Positions 10,660 to 18,991 of a DNA stretch of 64,000 nucleotides are shown here, piece by piece. Origin of the DNA: Microbacterium testaceum (GTDB lineage: Bacteria; Actinomycetota; Actinomycetes; Actinomycetales; Microbacteriaceae); assembly GCF_029761935.1 (NCBI RefSeq), contig NZ_CP121699.1, positions 930,001 through 994,000 of the forward strand, read 5' to 3'. The position numbers were made by a program, and so were the translations under genes. The stretch's first letter is position 1; each line of letters starts with the position of its first letter. The notes under the pieces are model-generated. The model saw only the letters and a program-made list of their open reading frames with translations. It ran no database searches and was not told the DNA's origin.

Positions 10660-10678
10660 TAAGGTAACCCTTGCCTAA
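10660..10678 (+). promoter_or_regulatory. Iron box (DtxR/IdeR-type operator)
   Basis: TAAGGTAACCCTTGCCTAA is an imperfect 19-bp palindrome lying 41 bp before the siderophore-binding lipoprotein start. It closely follows the DtxR/IdeR consensus TTAGGTTAGGCTAACCTAA of actinobacteria. It predicts repression of the downstream uptake operon by iron-loaded DtxR/IdeR. Confidence 0.75.
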
Positions 10679-10718
10679 CCCAGAGCCACGGCATCCCCTT
10701 TCGAAAGGACATCTCGCC

Positions 10719-11642
10719 ATGCCCTCGCGCCCCTCCTCCCGCCTCGCCCTCGCCGCCTTCGCCGGACTCGCCCTCGTGCTCTCCGGGTGCGCCAGTGGCG
10801 CGGCATCCACCTCCGATTCCCCCGACACCGCGACGCACGAGGTCACGCACGCCCGCGGCACCACCGCGGTGACCGATGCTCCCCAGCGCGTGGTCACGCT
10901 CGAGCCGCTCGAGCTCGACACCGCGGTCGCGGTCGGCATCACCCCGGTCGGCGCCGCCGTCGCCAACATGGTCAAGGGCATGCCGAGCTACCTCGGCGTC
11001 GAGGGTGTCACGCCGGTCGGCACCGTCAGCGAGCCCGACCTCGAGGCGATCGCATCGCTCAAGCCCGACCTGATCCTCGGAACCGAATCCCGCCACTCGG
11101 CCCTCTACGACCAGCTCAGCGCGATCGCCCCGACCGTGTTCATCGCCACGCAGGCCGACCCCTGGCGCGACAACGCGGCTCTCATCGGTGAGGCTCTCGG
11201 CCGCGAGGACGAGGTGAAGAAGGCGGTGGATGCCGTCGACACCCGCTGCGGTGAGATCAAGGCCGCGCATCAACTCGCAGGCAAGACCGCCGAGATGATC
11301 CGCCCGCGCGATGAGACGACGCTGAGCCTCTACGGCCCGGTCTCGTTCGCCGGGAGCCTGCTCGAGTGCGTCGGCTACACGATCCCCGACCACGCGTGGG
11401 AGGACGGACTGCAGGCCGACATCTCGCCCGAGAACATCTCCAGCGCCACTGCCGACGCCGTCTTCGTCACCACCGCCGACGTGGCCGACCGCTCGACGAT
11501 CCCGGCCGCGATCGCGCAGAACACCGCGGCGTTCCCCGTCGTGACGCTCGTCAACACGAGCACGTGGGTCGCGGGAGTCGGCCCCAAGGGCGCGCAGTCG
11601 GTGCTCGACGACATCGAGACCTTCCTCGCCTCCGCGAGATGA
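10719..11642 (+). CDS. Siderophore ABC transporter substrate-binding lipoprotein
   Basis: 307 aa from ATG 10719, with GAAAGGA 10-15 nt upstream. A lipoprotein signal peptide ends in the lipobox LSGC (cysteine 24). The mature part has the FecB/FepB-type pattern: RVVTLEPLELDTAVAVGI, then DLEAIASLKPDLILG and a C-terminal helix ending in TFLASAR. It would capture ferric siderophores outside the membrane and deliver them to the two FecCD permeases encoded next. The stop overlaps the first permease start by 4 bp. The iron box directly upstream predicts induction under iron limitation. Confidence 0.88.
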   Translation: MPSRPSSRLALAAFAGLALVLSGCASGAASTSDSPDTATHEVTHARGTTAVTDAPQRVVTLEPLELDTAVAVGITPVGAAVANMVKGMPSYLGVEGVTPVGTVSEPDLEAIASLKPDLILGTESRHSALYDQLSAIAPTVFIATQADPWRDNAALIGEALGREDEVKKAVDAVDTRCGEIKAAHQLAGKTAEMIRPRDETTLSLYGPVSFAGSLLECVGYTIPDHAWEDGLQADISPENISSATADAVFVTTADVADRSTIPAAIAQNTAAFPVVTLVNTSTWVAGVGPKGAQSVLDDIETFLASAR

Positions 11643-12679
11643 CGGCCGCGCACGTGCAGGCGACGCCCGCCGCCCGGCCCGCGCGCATCGGCAGGACCGC
11701 CGCCGGAAGCCTCGTCCTGGCGGCGGTCCTCGCCCTCGCGATCGCGCTGTCGCTCATGATGGGCGCGAACCCCCTCCCCTGGTCGGCGGTCTGGGCCTCG
11801 CTCACGGGAGCCGGCACCCCCGACACCGACTTCGTCGTGCAGGGACTCCGCGTCCCCCGCACGATCGCCGGGCTCGTCGCCGGCGCCGCGCTCGGGGTGG
11901 CGGGCGCGCTCATGCAGTCGTTCTCGCGCAATCCGCTCGCCGACCCGGGCATCCTGGGCGTCAACGCGGGGGCCGCGTTCGCCGTCGCTCTCACGGTCGG
12001 GGTCTTCGGCATCCAGAACTCTTTCCTTCTGGTGTGGCCCGCGTTCCTGGGAGCGCTCGTCGTGACCGTCGCGGTGGCGGCCGTCGGCTCGGCGGGGCGG
12101 GGACGCGCCGACCCCATCCGCCTCGTGCTCGCGGGAGTCGCCGTGGGAGCCGTGCTCTCGGGTGTCACCTCGGGCATGGTGCTCAGCGATCCCGACGCGT
12201 TCGACACCATGCGCGGGTGGAACGCCGGGTCGCTGCTCGGCCGCGGGCTCGAGGTCATCGTGCCGGTGGTGCCGTTCGTCGTGGTCGGACTCCTCGTGGC
12301 GTGCGCCCTCGGCCGTCCCCTCAACGCGCTGGCGCTGGGCGATGATCTCGCCCAGGCACAGGGCACGCGCGTCGGGGCCGTGCGGGTGGCATCCATCGCC
12401 TCGGTGACCGTGCTCGCGGGGGCGGCCACCGCCCTCGTCGGTCCCCTCTCGTTCGTCGGGCTGATGGTGCCGCACGTCGTGCGATGGATCGTCGGGCCCG
12501 ATCAGCGCCTCATCCTGCCGCTCAGCGCCCTCGCCGCACCGATCGTCGTCCTGCTGGCCGACGTGCTCGGCCGCGTGATCATCGCACCGGCCGAGGTGCC
12601 GGCCGGGATCGTGACCGCGTTCGTCGGCGCTCCCGTCCTCATCGCGCTCGCGCGCCGACGAAGGGCCCGCGCACTGTGA
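11639..12679 (+). CDS. Iron-siderophore ABC transporter permease (FecCD)
   Basis: 346 aa from ATG 11639 (ATGA overlap with the binding protein gene). It is a polytopic FecCD/BtuC-type permease with about nine to ten helices. Family landmarks include GLRVPRTIAGLVAGAALGVA, MQSFSRNPLADPGILGVNAG and the ATPase-contacting loop near LALGDDLAQAQG. With the next gene it would form a heterodimeric inner-membrane channel for ferric siderophores. The open frame extends far upstream inside the binding-protein gene, but the coupled ATG is the natural start. No ATPase gene is present in the operon, so an ATPase encoded elsewhere must energise it. Confidence 0.88.
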   Translation: MTAAHVQATPAARPARIGRTAAGSLVLAAVLALAIALSLMMGANPLPWSAVWASLTGAGTPDTDFVVQGLRVPRTIAGLVAGAALGVAGALMQSFSRNPLADPGILGVNAGAAFAVALTVGVFGIQNSFLLVWPAFLGALVVTVAVAAVGSAGRGRADPIRLVLAGVAVGAVLSGVTSGMVLSDPDAFDTMRGWNAGSLLGRGLEVIVPVVPFVVVGLLVACALGRPLNALALGDDLAQAQGTRVGAVRVASIASVTVLAGAATALVGPLSFVGLMVPHVVRWIVGPDQRLILPLSALAAPIVVLLADVLGRVIIAPAEVPAGIVTAFVGAPVLIALARRRRARAL

Positions 12680-13701
12680 CCGCCGTCCTGAGCCCGCCGC
12701 GTCTCGCAAGTGTCCGTCTGCGTCGCCGAAGCGTCGTCGTGGGAGCCGCCACCGTCGCCGCCATCCTGACCCTCGCGGTGCTCGCGCTCGGGTGGGGCAC
12801 CTACCCGGTGGCCCCGGATGCCGTGATCCGCGCGCTCCTCGGAAGCGGCACGGCCCTCGACACCACCGTCGTCGTCGGGTGGCGGCTGCCCCGCGTGCTC
12901 GCCGCCGTAGCCCTCGGGGCGCTCCTCGCGATCGCGGGGGCACTGTTCCAGACGGTCACCCGCAATCCGCTCGCGAGCCCCGACATCCTGGGGCTGTCGA
13001 ACGGCGCCTTCACGGGCATGCTGATCACGCTGGTGCTCGTCTCGTCGTCGTGGCCCGCGCGGGCGGCGGGGGCGTTGGTCGGGTGCCTCGCGGCATCCCT
13101 CCTCATCTGGCTGCTCGCGTATCGCGGGGGCATCCAGGGCTTCCGGCTCATCGTGGTCGGCATCGGCGTCTCGGCCATGCTCGCCTCACTCAACACGTGG
13201 ATGCTGCTGCAGGTCGAGCTCGAGACCGCGATGTTCGCCTCGGCGTGGGGGCACGGTTCACTCAACGGCGTGACCGGCGACGCGCTCGGCGGGGTGCTGC
13301 TGTGCGCGCTGCCCGTCGCCCTCGCGGCTTTCGCCCTCGGTCCGTCGCTGCGTCAGCTCGAACTCGGCGACGACCTCGCGACCGCCACCGGTGTGCGCCC
13401 GCACCTCGTGCGCAGCGTCGCCCTGCTGATCGGGGTGGTGCTCGTCGCCGCGGCCACCGCGATCGCCGGGCCCATCGCCTTCGTGGCGCTCGCGGCTCCG
13501 CAGATCGCGCGGCGCCTCGCACGTTCGCCATCGTTGTCGCTCACCCTCTCGGGGCTGGTCGGGGCGCTGGTGCTGCTGGTATCCGATGCCATCGCCCAGC
13601 ACGTCCTGCCGGTCGCCCTTCCCGTGGGCGTCGTCACCGTCTCGGTGGGCGGCGCGTACCTCATCGTCATGATCGTCTCGGAGATCCGCCGCCGTGCCTG
13701 A
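12676..13701 (+). CDS. Iron-siderophore ABC transporter permease (FecCD), second subunit
   Basis: 341 aa from GTG 12676, overlapping the first permease by 4 bp (GTGA). It has the same FecCD fold with WRLPRVLAAVALGALLAIAG, FQTVTRNPLASPDILGLSNG and the cytoplasmic LELGDDLATATGV loop. It pairs with the preceding permease as the FepD/FepG-type heterodimer. The last 8 bp overlap the siderophore-interacting protein gene, so all four genes are one translationally coupled unit under the iron box. An FepC-like ATPase would normally follow the permeases, but here a flavoprotein gene takes that place. Confidence 0.88.
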   Translation: MTAVLSPPRLASVRLRRRSVVVGAATVAAILTLAVLALGWGTYPVAPDAVIRALLGSGTALDTTVVVGWRLPRVLAAVALGALLAIAGALFQTVTRNPLASPDILGLSNGAFTGMLITLVLVSSSWPARAAGALVGCLAASLLIWLLAYRGGIQGFRLIVVGIGVSAMLASLNTWMLLQVELETAMFASAWGHGSLNGVTGDALGGVLLCALPVALAAFALGPSLRQLELGDDLATATGVRPHLVRSVALLIGVVLVAAATAIAGPIAFVALAAPQIARRLARSPSLSLTLSGLVGALVLLVSDAIAQHVLPVALPVGVVTVSVGGAYLIVMIVSEIRRRA

Positions 13702-14521
13702 CATCACCGCCCCCCTGACTCGCCCGTGGGAGTACAGCGCCTTCGCCGTCGAGGTCAGCGCGCGCGAGATGCTGTCGCCGAACTTCCTGCGCCTCACGTT
13801 CGCGGGCGACGCGCTGCATCACTTCGCCCCGTGGGGCGTGGATCAGCGCATCAAGCTCGTGCTGCCCCTGCCGGGCGGAGGCCTCGCGGACATCGGCCTG
13901 CTGGACGAGCCGACGCCGCACCCGTCCGAGTGGTACACGCGCTGGAAGGCGCTGCCGGTCGCGGAGCGCAACGTCCTGCGCACCTACACCCCCGCGGCGA
14001 TCCGTCCGGACGCCGGTGAGATCGACGTGGACTTCTACCTGCACTCCCCCGAAGGACCTGCCTCGCGGTGGGCGCGCGCCGCGCGCGTCGGCGAATCGGT
14101 CGTGATCACCGGGCCCGACGCGCGGAACGGGTGGACGGGATACGGCATCCACTGGCAACCGCCCGCCCTCGGCAGGTTCCTGCTCGTCGCCGACGAGACC
14201 GCGATCCCCGCGGTCCGCAACATCGCGGCCGCCCTCCCGCCCCAGGCCCGTGGCATTGCGATCGTCGAGATCGGCGACGCCGCAGACGACGTCACCGTCG
14301 CCCGACTCGGCGATGCCGTCGACGTGCGCGTGGTCGCGCGTGGCGAGACGGAAGCGGCCGTCCGCGCCTGGGGTTCCGCCGAAGCCGATTACGCCTGGCT
14401 CGCCGGGGAGTCCGGCGTCGTGGCCGCGTCGCGCCGCGTGCTCGTTCGAGAGCTCGGAATGCCACGCGAGCGCGTGTCGTTCCTGGGGTACTGGCGCGCG
14501 GGAGGGGCGCTCGTCGACTGA
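13694..14521 (+). CDS. Siderophore-interacting protein (SIP, FAD-binding ferric reductase)
   Basis: 275 aa from GTG 13694. The N-terminal FAD-binding ferredoxin-reductase-like barrel shows RTYTPAAIRPDAGEIDVDFY, the flavin-binding segment of the SIP family, with the FYLH-type strand after it. The C-terminal SIP domain begins with LLVADETAIPAVRNIAAALP. In this family the enzyme reduces Fe3+ bound to imported siderophores using NAD(P)H, releasing Fe2+ in the cytoplasm. Its place as the last gene of the iron-box operon fits that role. The length is normal for the family. Confidence 0.88.
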   Translation: MPDITAPLTRPWEYSAFAVEVSAREMLSPNFLRLTFAGDALHHFAPWGVDQRIKLVLPLPGGGLADIGLLDEPTPHPSEWYTRWKALPVAERNVLRTYTPAAIRPDAGEIDVDFYLHSPEGPASRWARAARVGESVVITGPDARNGWTGYGIHWQPPALGRFLLVADETAIPAVRNIAAALPPQARGIAIVEIGDAADDVTVARLGDAVDVRVVARGETEAAVRAWGSAEADYAWLAGESGVVAASRRVLVRELGMPRERVSFLGYWRAGGALVD

Positions 14522-14538
14522 GCCGGCCCCGGAACGGA

Positions 14539-14556
14539 GATGAGACGATTCTCATC
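14539..14556. repeat. Inverted repeat between iron and toxin operons
   Basis: GATGAGA-CGAT-TCTCATC is a perfect 7-bp inverted repeat with a 4-nt loop, 18 bp after the siderophore-interacting protein stop and about 100 bp before the YbaB-like gene. It may be a short attenuating hairpin or an operator for the toxin operon. There is no T-run to favour a terminator. Confidence 0.4.
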
Positions 14557-14658
14557 CTGTTCAGCCGTATTCCGACCTACCCTCGTCTGTGGATAAGTGA
14601 CGATTGCCGCGCGCTGTGGAGGAACGTCTACTGCGCGAGGCCCGGGTGGGGGCACAGC

Positions 14659-15054
14659 GTGTACGGATCACCGGAAGAAACGCTCGCGCGGATCGAAGAA
14701 GACACGCGTCGCGCGCAGGAACGCGGCGAGAAGCTGCCGGTCCTGCAAGCCGCGATCGGAGAGGTCCGAGCGAAGGCGGTGGCGCGTACCCGCGACATCT
14801 CCGTCGAGGTGGACGCGGCGGGGGTCATCCGCGACCTCGACATCGCCGACGCCGCGCTCGAGCGCGGAGGCCGCCGCGTCAGCGCCGAGGTGATGGACCT
14901 GATCGCTAAGGCAACGAAGGACGCCCGCATCCGCACCCTCGAAGTGACCACCCAGATCATGGGCGAATCGGACCCCATCGTCGGCGTCGTGGCCGCGGAG
15001 CTCATTCCCGAACAGGAAGACGACGGAGTGACGCGCCGAGGAGGCCTGCGATGA
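14659..15054 (+). CDS. YbaB/EbfC-like protein of a toxin operon
   Basis: 131 aa from GTG 14659, chosen because GGTGGGGG lies about 7 nt upstream and the conserved helix starts soon after; the true start is uncertain. The centre, EVDAAGVIRDLDIADAALER followed by VMDLIAKATKDARIRTLEV, has the beta-beta-then-helix pattern of YbaB/EbfC nucleoid-associated proteins. Actinobacteria often place such a gene directly before type VII-secreted toxin genes. What it does there is not established; a chaperone or DNA-binding role is possible. The stop overlaps the next start by 4 bp, so it belongs to the same coupled operon as the EspC-like protein and the toxin. Confidence 0.65.
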   Translation: MYGSPEETLARIEEDTRRAQERGEKLPVLQAAIGEVRAKAVARTRDISVEVDAAGVIRDLDIADAALERGGRRVSAEVMDLIAKATKDARIRTLEVTTQIMGESDPIVGVVAAELIPEQEDDGVTRRGGLR

Positions 15055-15368
15055 CCCCGCAGATCCGGATGGATGCCGACGTCATGCTGCAGCACGCGTC
15101 GCGCGTGCAGCAGCTCGCTTCGGACGCCGCCGAAGCGGCAGCCGCCCTGAAGAGCGTGAATCTGGGCGGCGGGGCGTTCGGTGTGATGTGCGCCTGGATC
15201 GTCCCACCCGTCGGTCTCGTCTCGAGCGCGGTCTCGCAACACATCAACGGCGCCGAGGGCGTCCTCGAGCGCACCGGGCAGGAGTTGCGGGGCGTCGTCG
15301 CCGACTTCGACGCCTACGAAGAGGCCGTGGTCCAGGCGACGAAGAGTCTCGAGGGAGGTCTCGGATGA
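15051..15368 (+). CDS. EspC/WXG100-like type VII secretion partner
   Basis: 105 aa, small and all-helical, with no signal peptide. It begins MTPQIRMDADVMLQHASRVQ, then an alanine-rich helix, a short Gly-rich turn near residues 40-55 and a second long helix ending in YEEAVVQATKSLEGGLG. Length, two-helix hairpin form and position (ATGA overlaps on both sides) match the DUF2580/EspC-like 'type VII secretion target' family. In such operons the small helical protein is thought to pair with the toxin's N-terminal helical domain to present it to the ESX/type VII machinery. No WXG tripeptide is present, so the link is to EspC-like rather than classical ESAT-6 proteins. Confidence 0.65.
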   Translation: MTPQIRMDADVMLQHASRVQQLASDAAEAAAALKSVNLGGGAFGVMCAWIVPPVGLVSSAVSQHINGAEGVLERTGQELRGVVADFDAYEEAVVQATKSLEGGLG

Positions 15369-16660
15369 GCACCTCTCTCGTCGCGGCGCCCGTCGACACG
15401 ACCTCGGCGTTCTCGGGCGCCTTCATCGTCACCGATGGACAGGCCCTGGCAGACGCCATCCGGAGCGGAAACTGGGTCGAAGGCGGGATCGCCGGTTTCT
15501 CGGCCGCGATGGACACCGTCGCCGCCGTGATGGACCCCATCGGCACGCTGATCGCCAACGGTCTCGGCTGGCTGCTCGACCACATCGAACCGCTCAAGGG
15601 CTGGCTGAACGACCTCACCGGCAACGCGGCTGAAGTGCAGGCCTTCGCCGCCACGTGGAACAACGTCGGCGCACGCATGAACGAACTGGGCGTCACCGCC
15701 CAGAACCGCCTCGCCGACCTCGACGGACTGTCGGGAGAGACCATCACCGCGTACACCGCGCACGTGCAGGGGCTGTCGCAACACCTGACGACGTCGGGCC
15801 AGTGGGCGGGGGCGATCTCGACGGGGTTGTCGATGGCGTCGTCGCTCGTGCAGATGACCCACGACCTGGTCCGAGACGCGATCAGTCAGATCGTCGGCAT
15901 GGCGATCTCAGCCGCTATCACCGCGGTCGCGACGGTCGGCCTCGCGACGCCGGTCATCGCCGCGCAGGTCGGTTCGCGGGTCTCTGCGCTCGTGCCGCGC
16001 ATCAGCAAGACCATCACCACCGTCGTGAACGCCTTCACCAAGCTGCGCGGACTCGTCGAAGAGCTCAGCAGCATGGCGGGCAAGGCGCTGCAGTTGTTGA
16101 CGAAGTGGGTCGGGGGCGGCAAAGGCTCCAGCGCTGTGCATGCTACGGAGACCGCAGCCGAGAGCCTGGTGCGCCATCCGACTCAGTTGGGCGTCGACTT
16201 CACGTACAACCCGAAGCACAGTCGCCCGGAATGGGATCGGCAGATCACCAACGCGCAGGACGTCTTGGACAACACGACGTTCGAGACGTGGCTGCAGCGC
16301 AGGGATGAGTTCACGGGGGATCGTTCGAGCGCGGTGAAGGCCGAACAGGCCGCGGTTCGACAAGCCGCGCTGATCGACAAAATCGACGAGCTTCAGGACC
16401 AAGGTCGAACAGCCGCTCAGGCGAGGCAAGAAGCGGCCGAATGGCTGGAAACGCAGCACGCAATCCACCGCCTCGACTCGGTCGCCGGAGGGGACCCCCT
16501 CGATTTCGACGGGGTGGGGGACGCCGCAGTCAACTCCTCCGTGGGGTCGCAGTGGCGAACGCGTGTGCCCGTCCTAGAATCGGAGATCCGTGAACTGGCG
16601 AACGGGATGTCCCCCGAACAACTGCGCAACACGCTACTCAACGTGAGAATCAGAGGATAA
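15365..16660 (+). CDS. Polymorphic toxin, Ntox15-type HxxD nuclease domain
   Basis: 431 aa from ATG 15365 (ATGA overlap). Residues 1-250 form an LXG/PPE-like alpha-helical secretion region with hydrophobic stretches, including DAISQIVGMAISAAITAVAT. Residues about 280-431 look like a type 15 polymorphic toxin domain (Ntox15, the domain of the Agrobacterium DNase effector Tde1). It has RPEWDRQITNAQDVLDNTTF, then HAIHRLDSVAGGDPLDFDGV and NSSVGSQWRTRV. HRLD supplies the HxxD motif described as catalytic in that family. It would act as a secreted DNase against neighbouring bacteria. The immunity genes that follow, three of them of the family that protects against Tde1, support the call. Confidence 0.75.
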   Translation: MSTSLVAAPVDTTSAFSGAFIVTDGQALADAIRSGNWVEGGIAGFSAAMDTVAAVMDPIGTLIANGLGWLLDHIEPLKGWLNDLTGNAAEVQAFAATWNNVGARMNELGVTAQNRLADLDGLSGETITAYTAHVQGLSQHLTTSGQWAGAISTGLSMASSLVQMTHDLVRDAISQIVGMAISAAITAVATVGLATPVIAAQVGSRVSALVPRISKTITTVVNAFTKLRGLVEELSSMAGKALQLLTKWVGGGKGSSAVHATETAAESLVRHPTQLGVDFTYNPKHSRPEWDRQITNAQDVLDNTTFETWLQRRDEFTGDRSSAVKAEQAAVRQAALIDKIDELQDQGRTAAQARQEAAEWLETQHAIHRLDSVAGGDPLDFDGVGDAAVNSSVGSQWRTRVPVLESEIRELANGMSPEQLRNTLLNVRIRG

Positions 16661-16666
16661 AAAGAT

Positions 16667-17233
16667 ATGACTGTATCCCCATTTGAAGGATTCAAGCATT
16701 TCTCCGCAATGCCCGCTAGTTCTCTGGAGAAGTTCTCACCGCTCGTCGAGCCCGCGGTCGTAGAACTGTGGCATGCGCACGGCATCGGCTGCACGGCCGA
16801 TGGCTTCCTGAAATTGATCGACCCCGCCTATTACCTGACCATGATCGGAGAATACCTCCCGCGGCCCGACATGATCCCTGTTCTCGCAACGGGGATGGGG
16901 GACATAGTCGTCGCCTACTCAGGAAAATACCGCGTCCTTGAATTTCGGTACGCCAGAGCAACCGGCGGAGTCGGATCGAGTCTCGCTCGTATCGGACGTC
17001 GAGCAGCGGATCGCGAATACCTCGAAGAGTTCCTCGACGCGAAGCCCTACTTCGAAGCGATGAACACTTACGGCCCGCTCGACTCCCCCGATGACATCGA
17101 CTACATCTTTGGGTACGAACTCCCCCTCCCCGCCGGCGGACCGGAGGGCGTCGAGAACCTCACTCGCTCTCGAATCTTCGAACACATCGCACTGACAGTT
17201 CAGCTGTCGGGCCCGATTCCTTTTGCAGGCTGA
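16667..17233 (+). CDS. GAD-like/DUF1851 immunity protein, copy 1
   Basis: 188 aa from ATG 16667, 6 bp after the toxin stop. The N-terminal GAD-like region has EPAVVELWHAHGIG, GFLKLIDP and MIGEYLPRPDMIPVLATGMG. The DUF1851-type C-terminus has YGPLDSPDDIDYIFGYELPL, PAGGPEGVE and FEHIAL. The same pair of domains is found in Tdi1, the immunity partner of the Ntox15 DNase Tde1, so this is the most likely cognate antitoxin. The first 200 bp are clearly less GC-rich than the flanks, suggesting recent acquisition. Copies 2 and 3 lie downstream. Confidence 0.78.
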   Translation: MTVSPFEGFKHFSAMPASSLEKFSPLVEPAVVELWHAHGIGCTADGFLKLIDPAYYLTMIGEYLPRPDMIPVLATGMGDIVVAYSGKYRVLEFRYARATGGVGSSLARIGRRAADREYLEEFLDAKPYFEAMNTYGPLDSPDDIDYIFGYELPLPAGGPEGVENLTRSRIFEHIALTVQLSGPIPFAG

Positions 17234-17343
17234 CGGAAGCTAGCGCCGCCTATTGCGAGTTCTCAACATGACACACCAAGTGTCCCCACCGCCTTACCGA
17301 GACAATTCTTTCCGCGGTGCCGTTGTCCCACGAATGGAGAAAT

Positions 17344-17691
17344 ATGTCAGCGAACGTTACTGAGTTCGTCCGCGACTCTGGAGCATCCATAGCGTCCCGG
17401 CGCGTCCTCGACGGCAGCGCGCCCCTCAAGTGGGCCGTTCGCGAGGCTCCGTCGAACCCGTCCGACAACGGGTGGCGGTTCTTCTCCGAGATGGACGACG
17501 AGTCATATCTCGATGACCCGTCGAACCTCGAGGTGGCGTCCTTCAACACGATCGCGGCTATCGAGCCGGCCGTGATCCCACTGCTCAACATGCCGGTGGG
17601 CACAGACCTGGCCATTACCCGAGACCAAGGGGCGATCCGCTTCTTCGACAACGAGACGGGACGCGAAGTATCTGCGTCCGACCTCGGCTGA
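17344..17691 (+). CDS. DUF2185 (Imm33-like) immunity protein
   Basis: 115 aa from ATG 17344, with GGAGA immediately upstream; a GTG at 17317 is a weaker option. The central part, GWRFFSEMDDESYLDDPSNL followed by FNTIAAIEPAVIPLL and PVGTDL, is the diagnostic DUF2185 sequence. DUF2185 is described as an immunity protein family (Imm33) in polymorphic toxin loci. It belongs to a different family from the three GAD-like copies around it. It may therefore protect against a toxin not encoded here, making this a mixed immunity bank. Confidence 0.75.
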   Translation: MSANVTEFVRDSGASIASRRVLDGSAPLKWAVREAPSNPSDNGWRFFSEMDDESYLDDPSNLEVASFNTIAAIEPAVIPLLNMPVGTDLAITRDQGAIRFFDNETGREVSASDLG

Positions 17692-17741
17692 GAGCGAGAG
17701 CATCATGCGCGCGCACGAACGAGCCGAGGACGACATCTGAC

Positions 17742-18308
17742 GTGCCCGTCGAGCTCTTCCGCGATTTCGTCCGCGTCGCCGCCGTTCCATCCGCCACCGT
17801 CGCTCGATACCGCAACCTGGTTGAGCCTGCGCTCGTCGAGCTCTGGGAGGCTCACGGATTCGGACTCGCGGCCAACGGCTTCCTGCGGGCGATAGACCCC
17901 GAGCGATACTCCTCTCTGATCGGCGAGTTCCTCCCCCGCCCGGACATGGTCCCTGTCCTCGCGACGGCGCTAGGCGACGTCGTCGTCTTCTTCGACGACA
18001 GGTACCGCGTGCTGCAGTTCAGATACGCCCGCGCGACCGGTGGCGTCGGATCGAGCCTGGACATGATCGGACTGTTCGCGGCTCAGGAAAGCTGGCTCAA
18101 CAGATTTATGGGCTACGCCCCCTACGCCGAAGCCGTTGAGAGGTACGGCGCCCTGAACTCCCCCGCCGATTTCGACGAGATCTACGCCCCACCGCTGCCC
18201 CTCCCGGCGGGAGGCCCCGAGGGGGTCGAGCACCTGGCACGTGTTCGCATCTTCGAGCACATCGCGCTCACCGCACACCTTGCCGGCCCGATTCCGTTCG
18301 CGGGATAG
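17742..18308 (+). CDS. GAD-like/DUF1851 immunity protein, copy 2
   Basis: 188 aa from GTG 17742. It is the same length as copy 1, with EPALVELWEAHGFGLAANGF, LIGEFLPRPDMVPVLATALG and a C-terminus PLPAGGPEGVEHLARVRIFE. The match to copy 1 is strongest in residues 25-110 and the last 40 residues. It is weaker in 110-150, the part most likely to set toxin specificity. GC content is higher than in copy 1 and closer to the chromosome. It lies 50 bp after the DUF2185 gene and 65 bp before copy 3, all in one orientation. Confidence 0.78.
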   Translation: MPVELFRDFVRVAAVPSATVARYRNLVEPALVELWEAHGFGLAANGFLRAIDPERYSSLIGEFLPRPDMVPVLATALGDVVVFFDDRYRVLQFRYARATGGVGSSLDMIGLFAAQESWLNRFMGYAPYAEAVERYGALNSPADFDEIYAPPLPLPAGGPEGVEHLARVRIFEHIALTAHLAGPIPFAG

Positions 18309-18373
18309 CTTTCCGGGGCGGGCACCGACGCCGAAACGGTGCGCGGAGACCTTCTAGACAGTCACAGGGATGG

Positions 18374-18943
18374 ATGACCATGGCATTCCGGCCATTCGAA
18401 GATTTCACACCGATCGCCCCGACCTCGGCCGCTACGATGCAGAAATACTCGGGAATCCTCGAAGAAGCCGTGCTCGAAATGTGGCAGATCCACGGATTCG
18501 GATTAGCGGCCAACGGATTCCTGAAGGTCATCGACCCCGACTACTACGGGGAGATGATCGGAGAGTATCTGCCTCACCGGGATATGGTTCCCCTCTTCGC
18601 AACCGGTCTCGGGGACATCGTGGTCGCCTCGGGAGGCGGTTACCGGGTGCTGCAGTACCGGTACTCCCGCATCTCGGGAATGAGCTCGAGCATCCGTCAT
18701 CTCGGACTCAAGATCACCAGTGCCGAGTGGCGCGAAAAGATCTACGACTCCGCTCCTTACGACGAGGCGGCTGCGGCGTACGGACCGCTGACGGCGCCCG
18801 CAGACTTCGATGACATCTACGCGAGCACTCTTCCCCTTCCCGCGGGCGGCTCCGAAAGCGTCGAGTTCCTCACTCGCTCGCGGATCTTTGAGCACATCGC
18901 GCTCACGACTCAGCTCGCCGGCCCGATCCCCTTCACGGGCTGA
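18374..18943 (+). CDS. GAD-like/DUF1851 immunity protein, copy 3
   Basis: 189 aa from ATG 18374; a second ATG lies at 18380. It shares WQIHGFGLAANGFLKVIDPD, MIGEYLPHRDMVPLFATGLG and the C-terminal SRIFEHIALTTQLAGPIPF with copies 1 and 2. It differs at the middle (RYSRISGMSSSIRHLGLKIT rather than RYARATGGVGSSL). Three related antitoxins behind one toxin is the usual picture of immunity genes kept after toxin-tip replacement, giving protection from related strains. No second toxin gene or displaced toxin tip is visible between them. Confidence 0.78.
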   Translation: MTMAFRPFEDFTPIAPTSAATMQKYSGILEEAVLEMWQIHGFGLAANGFLKVIDPDYYGEMIGEYLPHRDMVPLFATGLGDIVVASGGGYRVLQYRYSRISGMSSSIRHLGLKITSAEWREKIYDSAPYDEAAAAYGPLTAPADFDDIYASTLPLPAGGSESVEFLTRSRIFEHIALTTQLAGPIPFTG

Positions 18944-18991
18944 ACCCGCCACGAAGACTGCCTGATCAGGTGCGCGCGAGAGGATGACGAC

